A stretch of DNA of 64,000 nucleotides, from positions 434,001 through 498,000 of the forward strand of contig NZ_FXDJ01000006.1 in assembly GCF_900178525.1 (NCBI RefSeq). Direction: 5' to 3'. Position 1 is the first letter of the stretch. Each line of letters opens with the position of its first letter. Origin of the DNA: Massilibacteroides vaginae. Lineage in GTDB: Bacteria > Bacteroidota > Bacteroidia > Bacteroidales > Tannerellaceae. The position numbers and the translations under genes were made by a program. This document shows, in pieces, positions 49,730-58,584 of this stretch. The notes beneath the pieces were generated by a model that had not been told where the DNA came from, made no database searches, and was given only the letters and a program-made list of their open reading frames with translations.

Positions 49730-52700
49730 TTATATATCACGTACACAACGGGCAAAGTCGGATCCGCCACCTGTCCTTGATTTACTCTCATTATAAATTG
49801 TACTTGAGTTAGTTCTCTCCTGTATAGCCTTTGTGTTATCTCCGGTGGTAGAAGTGGCAGTATAGTAATAACCGCTGGCAGGAAAATTATACGCGGCAAG
49901 CCCTCCGTTTGCTTTGGCATCGGCAATAACAGCCGCCATCTCCGCCTGTGTAGGCAAGCGCCAGGGCTTCGATGAGTTATCTGTTTTGTACGAAGCGCAA
50001 CTATACTGGCGCGGCGGAGTTACCTGTTGTCCAAGCGGCGGCACATCGAACGTATTAGTACCATTCGGCACATTGGCGAAAACATACCAGGTTTGACTAC
50101 CCGGCTGGTCATTGCGTTTCACCTGCAACCCACCCAGTTCAAAATACGGAAGTACCGGTTTTGCATCTATCGTTACATCCATCGGATTAAATTCATTATA
50201 GATACTGCTGATGCGTATGGTCGCGCTTTTAGTACCCGAAGCAAAGCCGTTCAGCGTGAACAGAAAATCTATTCCGGTCCAGTTTCCCATATCAGACGGC
50301 GTATGCAACTGACGGATCAGGTTTTGTGTATCCGTAATCACGGTTGCCTCCCACGGAGATTTTGTGCGCAGCCTGAATTTATGTTTCTCATTGGGCATAT
50401 CCGGGTTGTACCCGTATTCCGTTAATAGATTGCTTATCTGAACTCCTGTACTGCTGTATTGCGTTATTTTGATCTCTCTTTGGAGATTATCCGATTGCAG
50501 TATGATCGTACCCGTACGGTCCGCGCCACTCGGGTAAGCATCCACCGATATCTTCAGCGGTTGCGGCGTTCCGTTGCCGGTGGTCGGAGGCGTTTCGATC
50601 GTCAGCCAAGGCACGCTCGACGTTGCCGACCAGCTCTTGCCTGTTTCCGTGGTTACCCGCACGCATTCAATCGAATTTTTCGCGTCTTTATCATACGCGC
50701 AAGCGGTGCGGTTCACATAAAAGTCTTTCGATTCAACCGGGATATTGGGTTCCGAACCCGGATCTTCCCAAGGACTCAATGGCGGCAATACGGCAGGGCC
50801 TACCGTTATTGCTTGGTTGATCACCACTTTCTTGCGCATATTGCCCGAACTCACTACAAAATAGGCCGTACGCGGACTGCCCGAATCGTTCTGTTTGGCC
50901 GCGAAATAAACCGAATGCTGTCCGGTCGCGAACGTGTCGTTGCCCACCACCGAAAGCCAACTGCCGTTTTCGGGATACACCTTGAATCCTCCCGGCTGAT
51001 TGGTTTCGACAATCAATTCCACCTTATCGTAGGCGTTGCGGTACAAGAGATAACCCGAACGGCTTGTTTTAAGCCAGTAGTCGATCACCGGAGTTTCCGG
51101 GTCGAATCCCGGATCGTCCCAGGGGCGAACAGACGGATCCAGTTCAGGGCCGATCAGCTGGTCGATTTTGATTTTCTTAAGCAAGGTGCCCGCTTTTATC
51201 ACCAAGTAAGCCATGCGTGGATTACCCGTATTATTCAGTTCAACCGCAAAACGGATCGTATGCGTTCCCGCCGACGGAAACTTATTCGGCCCCTTTACCG
51301 ACAGCCAGTTGCCGCCATTCGGGTATTCCGTATACACCTCTAATCCACCCGAAAAATCGGTCGTAGCCACCACTTCTATGGAATCGTTCTTATTGAGGCC
51401 CAACGAGAAAGCGGCGCGGCTCACGCCCAAGCGGTACATCTCTATGCCCGTTTCGATATCCGCTGTTTCCCAATCAAATAGCTCATTCCCAAGCCGGTAT
51501 TCCGACTGGAAAAAATCAATGTATTTTACCAGATTACCCGACCGGATCTTCAGCGCAGCATGGCGCCAGTCCTTTCCGGAACTATTTGTCAAGGCATTGA
51601 AACGAAGTTGTAATTGCCCCGCGGTAATTCTGCTGAAATCCGGATTGCGCGAAGCGTTCGGCGCAGGCGTAAACTTCAGCCAGGAATCGGCATCCGACGG
51701 AACCAACCAAGCTTCGCAGCCTTCGTCATAGCTCGTTTCGATATCCAAACGAAGATTATTCTCTCCGTTGTTGGCGATGGTAAACAGCGCCTGGTTTACA
51801 CGCAAGCTGTTCACACCCATAAACACGGCGTCGTCAATATCCGGCAGGCTCCAGTCTTGTACCTTACTGGTCATATTGGCGATCGTATAAAAAGCCTCAT
51901 CGGGCGTATCGCTACCTTTGCCCGTTACTCCCTGTATTTTTATATCATAAGAATGGTTGCGTAAAATTTCGCCCAACGAGTTGGGTTGCTCCGTTCCATT
52001 CACAAACTCGGGTATGTCGATGCGGTAATAGGTCGTATCGTTCTTATTGGTCGAGTAGTTATACAAACCGCCCACCACAAGCGCGGTGGCATGGTCGCGG
52101 TTCAGAGGTTTACCGGATTCAAACAGGTAGATCTCACGCCGGATTATACCCGAAGCGTCCGCCTTGAACACAACGGCAGGCTTTTCCTGCTTTTGTACAG
52201 ATGCCGGTAGCGTGGGAGCCAGCACCGTAAATTTAGCAGCATCCCAAGCGGTAGGCAGTTCACTATAGGCTACCCGTCCGTTAAGCGGTATATTATATAG
52301 TCGGGCGTTGGTCAGTTTAAAATCAACACCACTCTTCACACTAACATCCATGCGCGCCAGCATACGGATCAGTTTCAGATCGATACGGCTGAGCGTATCC
52401 GCCTTTAGTGGTGCCGTGCAGCCGTACATCGGGATTCTGTTTCCCTGCCATTCGCCCGTGTTTGCCAGTTCTAATTTCTGCAACACATCATCCAGCTTGT
52501 CGGCAGGTGTTAGCGTAACAGCCGTCAACGCGGCACTCGCGTTGGTCAGCACCACAAACCGCTGGCTTTGGCTGTGGTTCGCGACTTTAAAGCTATAGCC
52601 GTTGCCACCTGCGGAAAGGGGCTGTTGCCTTTTCTCATAGTAATAAGTGCCGGAACCGTCGTTGAGGAAGGAAAGAACATCAACGCCGGCTATCGTGGCT

Positions 52701-52912
52701 TCGTCCGTCATCGTCAACGCGTAGGTAGACGGGGTGGTGGGCGAGAGCCCTTTTCCGGTAGAAAGCGTCAGCACAATTTCTTTTTCATCTCCTCCCGTAC
52801 CCGTCGGGTTCACCGCCTCCTCATCACTACAGGCAGTAAGCGAGAGCACGAACATAAAAGCCAATACACGGGTAACGGCAGGGAAAAAAGCAAAGTTTTT
52901 CTTTATTTTCAT
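49730..52912 (-). CDS. Large fimbrial tip-type adhesin lipoprotein
   Basis: A 1060-residue lipoprotein (lipobox LSLTAC). A fimbrillin-like N-terminal half (to about 345, ending NHSYDIKIQGVTGKG) is followed by roughly four BACON-like Ig modules (about 365-850) joined by a repeated proline/aspartate linker (PWDDPGFDPETPV, PWEDPGSEPNIPV). Each module has a W(L)xV or WLxI strand and a tail like RKKVVINQAI. The last ~120 residues are the same FISUMP-like end module as in the next gene (PPRQYSCAS, PWRLPTQAEM, YYTATS, FARCVRDI). Likely the main adhesive, stalk-extended tip subunit. The 15-base gap to the anchor gene indicates one operon. Confidence 0.75.
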   Translation of the reverse strand: MKIKKNFAFFPAVTRVLAFMFVLSLTACSDEEAVNPTGTGGDEKEIVLTLSTGKGLSPTTPSTYALTMTDEATIAGVDVLSFLNDGSGTYYYEKRQQPLSAGGNGYSFKVANHSQSQRFVVLTNASAALTAVTLTPADKLDDVLQKLELANTGEWQGNRIPMYGCTAPLKADTLSRIDLKLIRMLARMDVSVKSGVDFKLTNARLYNIPLNGRVAYSELPTAWDAAKFTVLAPTLPASVQKQEKPAVVFKADASGIIRREIYLFESGKPLNRDHATALVVGGLYNYSTNKNDTTYYRIDIPEFVNGTEQPNSLGEILRNHSYDIKIQGVTGKGSDTPDEAFYTIANMTSKVQDWSLPDIDDAVFMGVNSLRVNQALFTIANNGENNLRLDIETSYDEGCEAWLVPSDADSWLKFTPAPNASRNPDFSRITAGQLQLRFNALTNSSGKDWRHAALKIRSGNLVKYIDFFQSEYRLGNELFDWETADIETGIEMYRLGVSRAAFSLGLNKNDSIEVVATTDFSGGLEVYTEYPNGGNWLSVKGPNKFPSAGTHTIRFAVELNNTGNPRMAYLVIKAGTLLKKIKIDQLIGPELDPSVRPWDDPGFDPETPVIDYWLKTSRSGYLLYRNAYDKVELIVETNQPGGFKVYPENGSWLSVVGNDTFATGQHSVYFAAKQNDSGSPRTAYFVVSSGNMRKKVVINQAITVGPAVLPPLSPWEDPGSEPNIPVESKDFYVNRTACAYDKDAKNSIECVRVTTETGKSWSATSSVPWLTIETPPTTGNGTPQPLKISVDAYPSGADRTGTIILQSDNLQREIKITQYSSTGVQISNLLTEYGYNPDMPNEKHKFRLRTKSPWEATVITDTQNLIRQLHTPSDMGNWTGIDFLFTLNGFASGTKSATIRISSIYNEFNPMDVTIDAKPVLPYFELGGLQVKRNDQPGSQTWYVFANVPNGTNTFDVPPLGQQVTPPRQYSCASYKTDNSSKPWRLPTQAEMAAVIADAKANGGLAAYNFPASGYYYTATSTTGDNTKAIQERTNSSTIYNESKSRTGGGSDFARCVRDI

Positions 52913-52927
52913 TCGTTCAATTTCTTT

Positions 52928-53809
52928 TTAGGACTGATCCACCGGAGTTTCTTTCCAAGGTTCCACAGTAACCCGGACAGTTGTGTTTACTATTTCTAAA
53001 TAGATCGGGACAAGCACCTCATTGTCTTCCGTGATCTCGATTCCGTGTTTACGGACAAAGGAGGAAAGCGAGACCGAAAAACGGGACTTTCCCGTATGCG
53101 TATCGTATAAAACCACTTCTAAATCATCTGCTTCCGAAAAGCGTAATACATTCAGTGAGGTATGTGCCATTTTATTTATCGGTTCAAAAACAACAGGAGG
53201 ATAATAATCAGCAAACTTTCCCAGACATTGCATCGCGTAACCGAAAGACGTACGCGTATGGCTGATGCCGATAAGCGGAAACGAAGCCGCTTCCCTAAGC
53301 TGTGGTGCGTCGATGCCGCGCACATGAATATCAAGCCCGATATGGGCAGGACGAAAAAAAACCGTATCCGGCTGTACGGCGGAATAATCAACGGTAAAAG
53401 TCTGTGTGCCGTAATATAACGGGTCGGTGGTCGGTATCGGCAGGTCGGTGTTCAGGTTCGGGTGGCATACTTCCACCTCTTCGAAGAAACACCCCACGGA
53501 AAAGCCGCTGAGTACCGTATTTTCGAGCACATTACCCCAGCAAACAACGGTATAATCACCCTCCGCAAGCGAAAGACCAATACCTTGAAGAGACATTAAT
53601 TCCTCTTTCTCCACACACCTACTCTCCACGCAAACACCCAACGAATCAAAAACACCCAGGTTCACACAACTTATGCGTGACTGAAAATCGGGATAGTTGA
53701 ACAGCAGCAGGTGGTTACGATCGGATGGGCAACTCCCTCCGTTGTCATGCAAACAACAACAAAGCAGCAGCGGCAGTGAAAGAATTAATATCGTTTTAAA
53801 CCATTTCAT
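52928..53809 (-). CDS. FimB/Mfa2-type fimbrial anchor lipoprotein
   Basis: 293 residues with a lipobox (LPLLLCCC) followed by LHDNGGSCP. The sequence FDSLGVCVESRCVEKEELMS and, later, TDPLYYGTQTFTVDYSAVQP and RPAHIGLDIHVRGID match the Mfa2/FimB anchor family, which holds the fimbria base in the outer membrane and sets its length. Order major subunit, anchor, minor subunits agrees with Bacteroidales fimbrial operons. Confidence 0.8.
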   Translation of the reverse strand: MKWFKTILILSLPLLLCCCLHDNGGSCPSDRNHLLLFNYPDFQSRISCVNLGVFDSLGVCVESRCVEKEELMSLQGIGLSLAEGDYTVVCWGNVLENTVLSGFSVGCFFEEVEVCHPNLNTDLPIPTTDPLYYGTQTFTVDYSAVQPDTVFFRPAHIGLDIHVRGIDAPQLREAASFPLIGISHTRTSFGYAMQCLGKFADYYPPVVFEPINKMAHTSLNVLRFSEADDLEVVLYDTHTGKSRFSVSLSSFVRKHGIEITEDNEVLVPIYLEIVNTTVRVTVEPWKETPVDQS

Positions 53810-53898
53810 TTGTAAGACATTTAGACCGGATCAAAGCAAAAGACCGGATTGATAAGTTTGTAAAGCGGAAGAGGGCGGCGCCAATCAGAAAACAGACC

Positions 53899-53913
53899 GG
53901 AGGGATGCCCTCC
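53899..53913 (-). terminator. Hairpin between major subunit and anchor genes
   Basis: On the minus strand, GGAGGGCATCCCTCC forms a perfect six-pair stem, followed within seven bases by TTTT. In a 151-base gap, it could act as a partial terminator that keeps downstream subunits at lower level. Confidence 0.35.
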
Positions 53914-53960
53914 CCGCTTATATAGTTAAGGTTTATAAATTCCTTTTTATATTAAACCGA

Positions 53961-55109
53961 TCATAAAACAGGGTCTACATTTACTGTATCCCAAGCCTGA
54001 ACAGTTACATATACCGTGATATCCTTAGTTGTAGTAGAAGGAGTTGCACTTAAATTGCTGTTATCAAATTTGATATTCGCAATTTTATAAATATTATTCG
54101 CATCAAATTTATCAATCACCAAACCGGTTGAAGCGTCCTTGAACTGAGCAATAGTAATCCATTGTGTTCCGGTTATTGTACCACCGGTACTCGTGAAATT
54201 GTCTAATTTAATTACTAACTCCGGAAGCGCGTCGGGAGATGGATTAGCAGCTGTAGCATCAACTGGGAAGAACTGGTAAGCCCAAACTCCTGGGGTAGTG
54301 TTAGGAACTTTCGTTAGTGAACTTACACTTGATGAACCTAATGGGAGTCCTAAATCAGCCAAGGAACCATAATTAGCAGCAGTGAAGTTTGCAGCAGCAG
54401 TAGGACCGTTGTAAAGCAAGCTTGATACAGTACCGTCAAATTGCATAGCCCGATACGTGTTATTCACGAAAATACCCTCTACGCTAAATCCGGTAATTGG
54501 GTCGACTAAAGATGCGGCAGTCGAGTTATCGTATTCAATCTGCGCGATCTCAAAACGAGAAACAACCGGTTTGATGGTCACAGTAGCCGTATACACATTA
54601 GTCGCTGTAGGACTAACAGAAAGACCGCTCTGTCCTTGCAGCGTTACATTAGCTACCGTAGCTTGATCGGCAATAGCCAGCACCGCAGTTTCAACCGCAC
54701 TAAGAGTTGTTGCAGCAGACAATGTAGCGTTCAAAGAAGCAGGTACATTACCAACAACATAAATAGTTTGAACGGCTCCGTCAACACCCGTTTCAGTATG
54801 ACCGGCAGTAGCGATCGTATTGATATCTGCTTCACCCGGAGCCGGAGATAATGACATTGCAACCACTCGATCAATCGCTCCGCCAGTTTTCACAAAATAC
54901 ACATACCCATTGCTAAGCGTAGCGGTAGTGCCTGTAGCTGAAGCTTCGTCCGCATAAGTGGTGGGAGAGCTCAGGTCCAATTTCAATGTAACCGATTTCG
55001 TTTCTTTGCTGATTTCCGTAGGTTCGTTCTCGTTTGAACAACTGCTGAAACCGGCCATTAATGCCATGGCTACTAAAGCCGAAAATTTGAAATTCTTTTT
55101 CATTTTCAA
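53961..55109 (-). CDS. Mfa1/FimA-type major fimbrial subunit
   Basis: A 382-residue lipoprotein (lipobox MAGFSSC, acidic NENEPTE after it). Small, Ala/Thr/Ser-rich with alternating strands, as in Bacteroidales fimbrillins: VTLKLDLSSPTTYADEASAT, TIYVVGNVP (the conserved VGN), PVVSRFEIAQIEYDN, and the C-terminus KDITVYVTVQAWDTVNVDPV, the donor-strand end used for polymerisation. First gene of the operon, downstream of the invertible segment, and the presumed structural shaft protein. Confidence 0.82.
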   Translation of the reverse strand: MKMKKNFKFSALVAMALMAGFSSCSNENEPTEISKETKSVTLKLDLSSPTTYADEASATGTTATLSNGYVYFVKTGGAIDRVVAMSLSPAPGEADINTIATAGHTETGVDGAVQTIYVVGNVPASLNATLSAATTLSAVETAVLAIADQATVANVTLQGQSGLSVSPTATNVYTATVTIKPVVSRFEIAQIEYDNSTAASLVDPITGFSVEGIFVNNTYRAMQFDGTVSSLLYNGPTAAANFTAANYGSLADLGLPLGSSSVSSLTKVPNTTPGVWAYQFFPVDATAANPSPDALPELVIKLDNFTSTGGTITGTQWITIAQFKDASTGLVIDKFDANNIYKIANIKFDNSNLSATPSTTTKDITVYVTVQAWDTVNVDPVL

Positions 55110-55297
55110 AATCTGTTTAATTAATAATAGAAATACTTAATATATATTTATAATGTAAAATAAAAGCAAATACTCTCCACCCCGTGGTACACACCACAGA
55201 ACACCTCTTTTTTATATGTAATCGTTTATTTCTTTGGCAGTCTTTCAGCAGCTAATCTCCATGAACAAAGTCATATAGAACAGTTCGCTTATTCCGG

Positions 55298-55319
55298 TAC
55301 TAACTAAGTGTCGGAATGT
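55298..55319 (+). repeat. Left inverted repeat of the fimbrial switch
   Basis: 22 bases beginning TACTAACTAAGTGTCGGAAT; exact reverse complement of the right repeat. It lies 189 bases upstream of the fimbrillin start. Confidence 0.92.
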
Positions 55320-56115
55320 CTATTTGCGAGCGTGTTAAAACGCTATTAGTTAGCGGATTGATTAAATTAAAACCTCAACATTTTTAGGCCTGAAAACATT
55401 GGGAAAACAATCAGGCGTAAAAATTGAAAAAATATGTTTTGTATAGCATCCGTTAGGCGGATATTACAACACTACGAAAAGAAAAATTGTAAGCGTTTTT
55501 TAAACAAGGTAATTTACAATGTATTATGAACCAAAATTATGACTATGTTACTGTTCAAAAACAAGTATTGCTTGTCTTTTACACTTGGCGGCAGATAAGC
55601 CCGGGTGATAAAAACAGCAGAGAAAAAGACAAACCTTTATTACAGGGTTATTTAATCTTCTATTGAAGGTTTAACAACTAATTAAGTGATAGATGCAGCC
55701 CATAAGGATATAAAATAAGTACGTTGCCGAACTAAAAATAAGTTTGGAGGTGACTCCTTATTTTCTCCTCTAAAAATTAACAGAAAACGGGTATAGCCGG
55801 TCCGGCTCGGAAACCATAATCAACTACAGCTTCTGAGTATCAGACCGATAAAAACACCTAAGTTGCTTAAAAGCATACTTGTCGACACGTGTTTTTACCT
55901 GTTGAATGACGAAAAAAGGGTACGCTCGCTTATAAAATAAGTGATGACAACCCGGATTTTATGGGCAAACACAATCAAAGCGGATATATATAGCTAACCA
56001 CTGTATGGAAGTTCCGTTTAATGGATGAATTTGATAGTTAATCTACACAAAAAGCTTTGAAAAGTTAAGTAAAAGGATTAAATGGTTTCGGTTTTTTACA
56101 GCCAATTATGTCTTT

Positions 56116-56137
56116 ACATTCCGACACTTAGTTAGTA
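56116..56137 (-). repeat. Right inverted repeat of the fimbrial switch
   Basis: 22 bases beginning ACATTCCGACACTTAGTTAG, perfect reverse complement of the left repeat; bases flanking the two repeats differ, which fixes their edges. It lies 79 bases past the recombinase stop. Confidence 0.92.
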
Positions 56138-56216
56138 TAGGTCTTGATTAACAACATTAATTTTACAGGAGCAAAGGTAAAAAACAATTTTATAAACCAC
56201 AGCCCATTAACAATAG

Positions 56217-57449
56217 TTAACTTAAAAAGCAAGTAACTTTCTTATTCGCATCCGCCAACGCACGCCCATCGAAAGCTCCCAGATAAATACGGGTGGTCTT
56301 TTCGGACGTATGGCCCAGGCATTCACTGATCAGACCCACAGGAAGATTCTTACGACGCGCGATAGTAGCCCACGTATGACGGGCAACGTGCGTGGAAAGA
56401 TTAGCCGTAAGCCGTTTCAACCATTTATTTTGCAGACGAAGCGCGCTCTCATATTGCAGAAACTCGTTTTCGCCCGGACGGGAAATAACCGGAAGCACAT
56501 AAGGCGAGTTTTTCACCTGGTCAGCGTAACTGTGGATCAGCTTTCGCAACTCCGGCGTAATACTCACTACTATACGCTGACCCGTTTTACGGCGGCGGTA
56601 ACAGATCTGGTTGCCACGGATATCCGTTTTGCGGAGAAAAGCCATATCGACAAACGACATGCCCTGCGCCAGAAAAGCAAACAGAAAGTAACGACGCGCC
56701 TTTTGCAGCTTCTCTTCTTCCGAAGGGCTGCATTCGTCTGCCGAAAAATCACGAACATGTTTCGCAATCCGGTTGATCTCCTTCTCCGAAAGCGCGCGTT
56801 TACGTGTTTCGTCCACTCCCGTATATACATTCATAAAAGGATCGATACCGGTGCGGTCTGCCCTACCCGACTCCACCGCCTTGTTATATATAGCGCGAAG
56901 GCTTCGCATATAAGAAGAGGTAGTGTTGCGGCTCATGCCTTCCTTTTGCAAATGTTCCTCCAACGAGCTGATCAATCGCGGCGTAATGTCCGAAAAAGAA
57001 AGACTCCCGTTGCCGGTAAAATTCTTCAGCCGAAGTAAGGCCGTAGTGTACGAACGGACAGAACTGATCTTTCCCGCGGCGCGCATCTCTTCACACAGCG
57101 ATGATGCAAAGGAGAAGAAAGAACATCCTGAAGTTTTCAACCGGTACGCGGCAACAAGTTCAAGCGATGAAAATGCCCCCTTCAATGCCAACCGGTCGGC
57201 CAACTGACGCAAACAACTGAGCACCTGAACAGTTTCCCGTTCCACACGGCTCAGGTAATCCAACCGCGACTTTGGCGCATCCTCCCAGCGCACACGTTTA
57301 CGGTTCCGATCCCACTCTTCGGGAAACAGCGTATAGGGTAATGTTATACTTGCTGATTTCCGTTCGCGAATGATCCGGACAAACAAACTGCCCGAAAAGT
57401 TTTTTCCCCGGGTAGAACTCCGGTGATGTAAATCAATTGATGTTTTCAT
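56217..57449 (-). CDS. Tyrosine recombinase (putative fimbrial invertase)
   Basis: 410 residues from MKTSIDLHHRSSTRGKNFSG; the frame is open 21 codons further up, but this Met matches the family. N-terminal arm-binding part, SAM-like core-binding domain (about 110-205, SYTTALLRLKNFTG), and catalytic domain with HVARHTWATIARR (HxxR), CLGHTSEKTTRIYLG (second His and the Tyr nucleophile). In the first-Arg region it reads FLAQGMSFVDMAFL. This is the Bacteroidetes type that commonly flips promoters or integrates elements. Its place 79 bp from the inverted repeats suggests it acts on them. Confidence 0.85.
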   Translation of the reverse strand: MKTSIDLHHRSSTRGKNFSGSLFVRIIRERKSASITLPYTLFPEEWDRNRKRVRWEDAPKSRLDYLSRVERETVQVLSCLRQLADRLALKGAFSSLELVAAYRLKTSGCSFFSFASSLCEEMRAAGKISSVRSYTTALLRLKNFTGNGSLSFSDITPRLISSLEEHLQKEGMSRNTTSSYMRSLRAIYNKAVESGRADRTGIDPFMNVYTGVDETRKRALSEKEINRIAKHVRDFSADECSPSEEEKLQKARRYFLFAFLAQGMSFVDMAFLRKTDIRGNQICYRRRKTGQRIVVSITPELRKLIHSYADQVKNSPYVLPVISRPGENEFLQYESALRLQNKWLKRLTANLSTHVARHTWATIARRKNLPVGLISECLGHTSEKTTRIYLGAFDGRALADANKKVTCFLS

Positions 57450-57530
57450 AGAATTTAAATTTATCGTAAATACAAAGAGATAATACAAATAGACAATACA
57501 ATGATAATCCATATTTCTTTAATAAACAAC

Positions 57531-58228
57531 CAACCTCTTTGTCATCGCGACCGTTCCTCTTTGTCATCGCGACTGTTCCTCCCTGTCAACCCGACCACCC
57601 TTTCCTGTCAACCCGACCGCTCCTCTTTGTCAACCCGACCATCCCTCTTTGTCATCTCGACCAAAGTGGAGAGATCTCTGCATAAAGCTTCGTTATATAA
57701 TAGTCTGATGGGATGAGATGCTTCGACAAGCTCAGCATGACAGTGGATGGGGCAGGGTTTTAAGGGGTTTCACCCCTGCGACCCCACATCATTTTTTGGC
57801 TTGATCCAAAAAACGAAGCAAAAAAGATCAAGGCTGCACTTCCTTCGCTAAAAAACACTGCGCTTTCGCTAAACAAATCGAAAACTCGCTGCGCTCAAAC
57901 AACGATTTGTTTTTAACGCTTTCGCTCCGTGTTTTTCTTAACGCTCATCCAATGAGGCCGGTTTTTTCACGGCTCGCCGCTTTTCGCGGCATCGCGCTTT
58001 TTTCTGGATAAGAACCATCTTTTTTGTCTTCTCGACATCCTTTCCTGTCATCCCGACCGTTCCTCTTTGTCATTCCGACACCCCTCTTTGTCATCTCGAC
58101 CGGAGTGGCGAGATCTCTGTATATGGCTTCGGTTAAGAATAGTCTGACGGTATGAGATGCTTCGACAAGCTCAGCATGACAAGGGGTTGCGGTGAGATGC
58201 TTCGACAGGCTCAGCATGACAGTGGTTA
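57531..58228. repeat. Repeat cluster 3 (93-bp units)
   Basis: Short tandem pieces (TTTGTCATCGCGACCGTTCC and variants), one 93-bp unit, one 265-bp element, then a second unit (with GTGGCGAGATCTCTG) and a right-half unit. No gene in it. Confidence 0.9.
57753..58016. repeat. 265-bp structured repeat, copy D
   Basis: Near-identical to the other copies; ends with TTTCTGGATAAGAACC as copy A does. Confidence 0.9.
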
Positions 58229-58303
58229 TTGGTTGTTTATTAATGTGTATTGGTTTGGTTTTGAATGATGAGCGGTTGTTGCTACGGTTGGTATTTATTT
58301 TTG

Positions 58304-58311
58304 TATATTTG
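58304..58311 (+). promoter_or_regulatory. -7 box of the toxin-antitoxin pair
   Basis: TATATTTG fits TAnnTTTG and is 31 bases before the antitoxin ATG; the upstream element is not at the standard distance. Confidence 0.45.
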
Positions 58312-58341
58312 CATATATAACGAATAAGAAAGGGGGTTACT

Positions 58342-58584
58342 ATGACTACTTTAGAATTAAAAGCGAAAATACTGCAAGATATTGACAATGAACAAGATAA
58401 TGTTATATTGGAAAAAATACAAAAATATTACCGTAAATTGAAAAAGGCTAAGGGTGATAATATGCCTTGCCAATATACATTGGATGAATTGAAAGGTCGA
58501 TTAGCCAGAGGTAAAGAAGAGGCTGATAATGGTGGCGGTATTGAGCATGAAGAATTTATGAAAGAGGTTGAAACATGGTTCTAA
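58342..58584 (+). CDS. Antitoxin-like protein of a type II pair
   Basis: 80 residues, charged and largely helical: MTTLELKAKILQDIDNEQDN, and ending EEFMKEVETWF. Small acidic proteins of this kind precede RelE/ParE toxins in Bacteroidetes; the C-terminal part (YTLDELKGRLARGKEEADNG) would wrap the toxin. The N-terminus resembles no classical DNA-binding fold that I can name. Its stop lies 10 bases into the toxin gene, so translation is coupled. Confidence 0.65.
   Translation: MTTLELKAKILQDIDNEQDNVILEKIQKYYRKLKKAKGDNMPCQYTLDELKGRLARGKEEADNGGGIEHEEFMKEVETWF

Larger units (their letters stand above)
55298..56137. other. Invertible segment (putative phase switch)
   Basis: Two perfect 22-bp inverted repeats enclose 796 bp with no supportable gene on either strand. 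It is located between the fimbrial operon and a tyrosine recombinase gene. Promoter-like boxes inside: near the right end TTTG 56030, 18 bases, AAGCTTTG 56052 (points right, away from the fimbriae); TAAGTTTG at 55739 (points right); and TAATTTTG at 55539-55532 on the minus strand (points to the fimbriae, but its nearest TTG is 16 bases upstream). Also an AGCCGG T CCGGCT palindrome at 55795-55807. Inversion would turn the right-end promoter towards fimbrillin. The sequence 55110-55297 outside it holds no gene. Confidence 0.8.

Noticed and set aside
47672-54851. Many plus-strand frames of 60-294 residues opposite the fimbrial genes
   Set aside because: Antisense shadows of the high-coding-density minus-strand genes; no recognisable domain.
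57501-58388. Plus-strand 71-residue and minus-strand 147-residue frames
   Set aside because: Made of repeat units and the 265-bp element; the minus-strand frame also overlaps the antitoxin gene and promoter.
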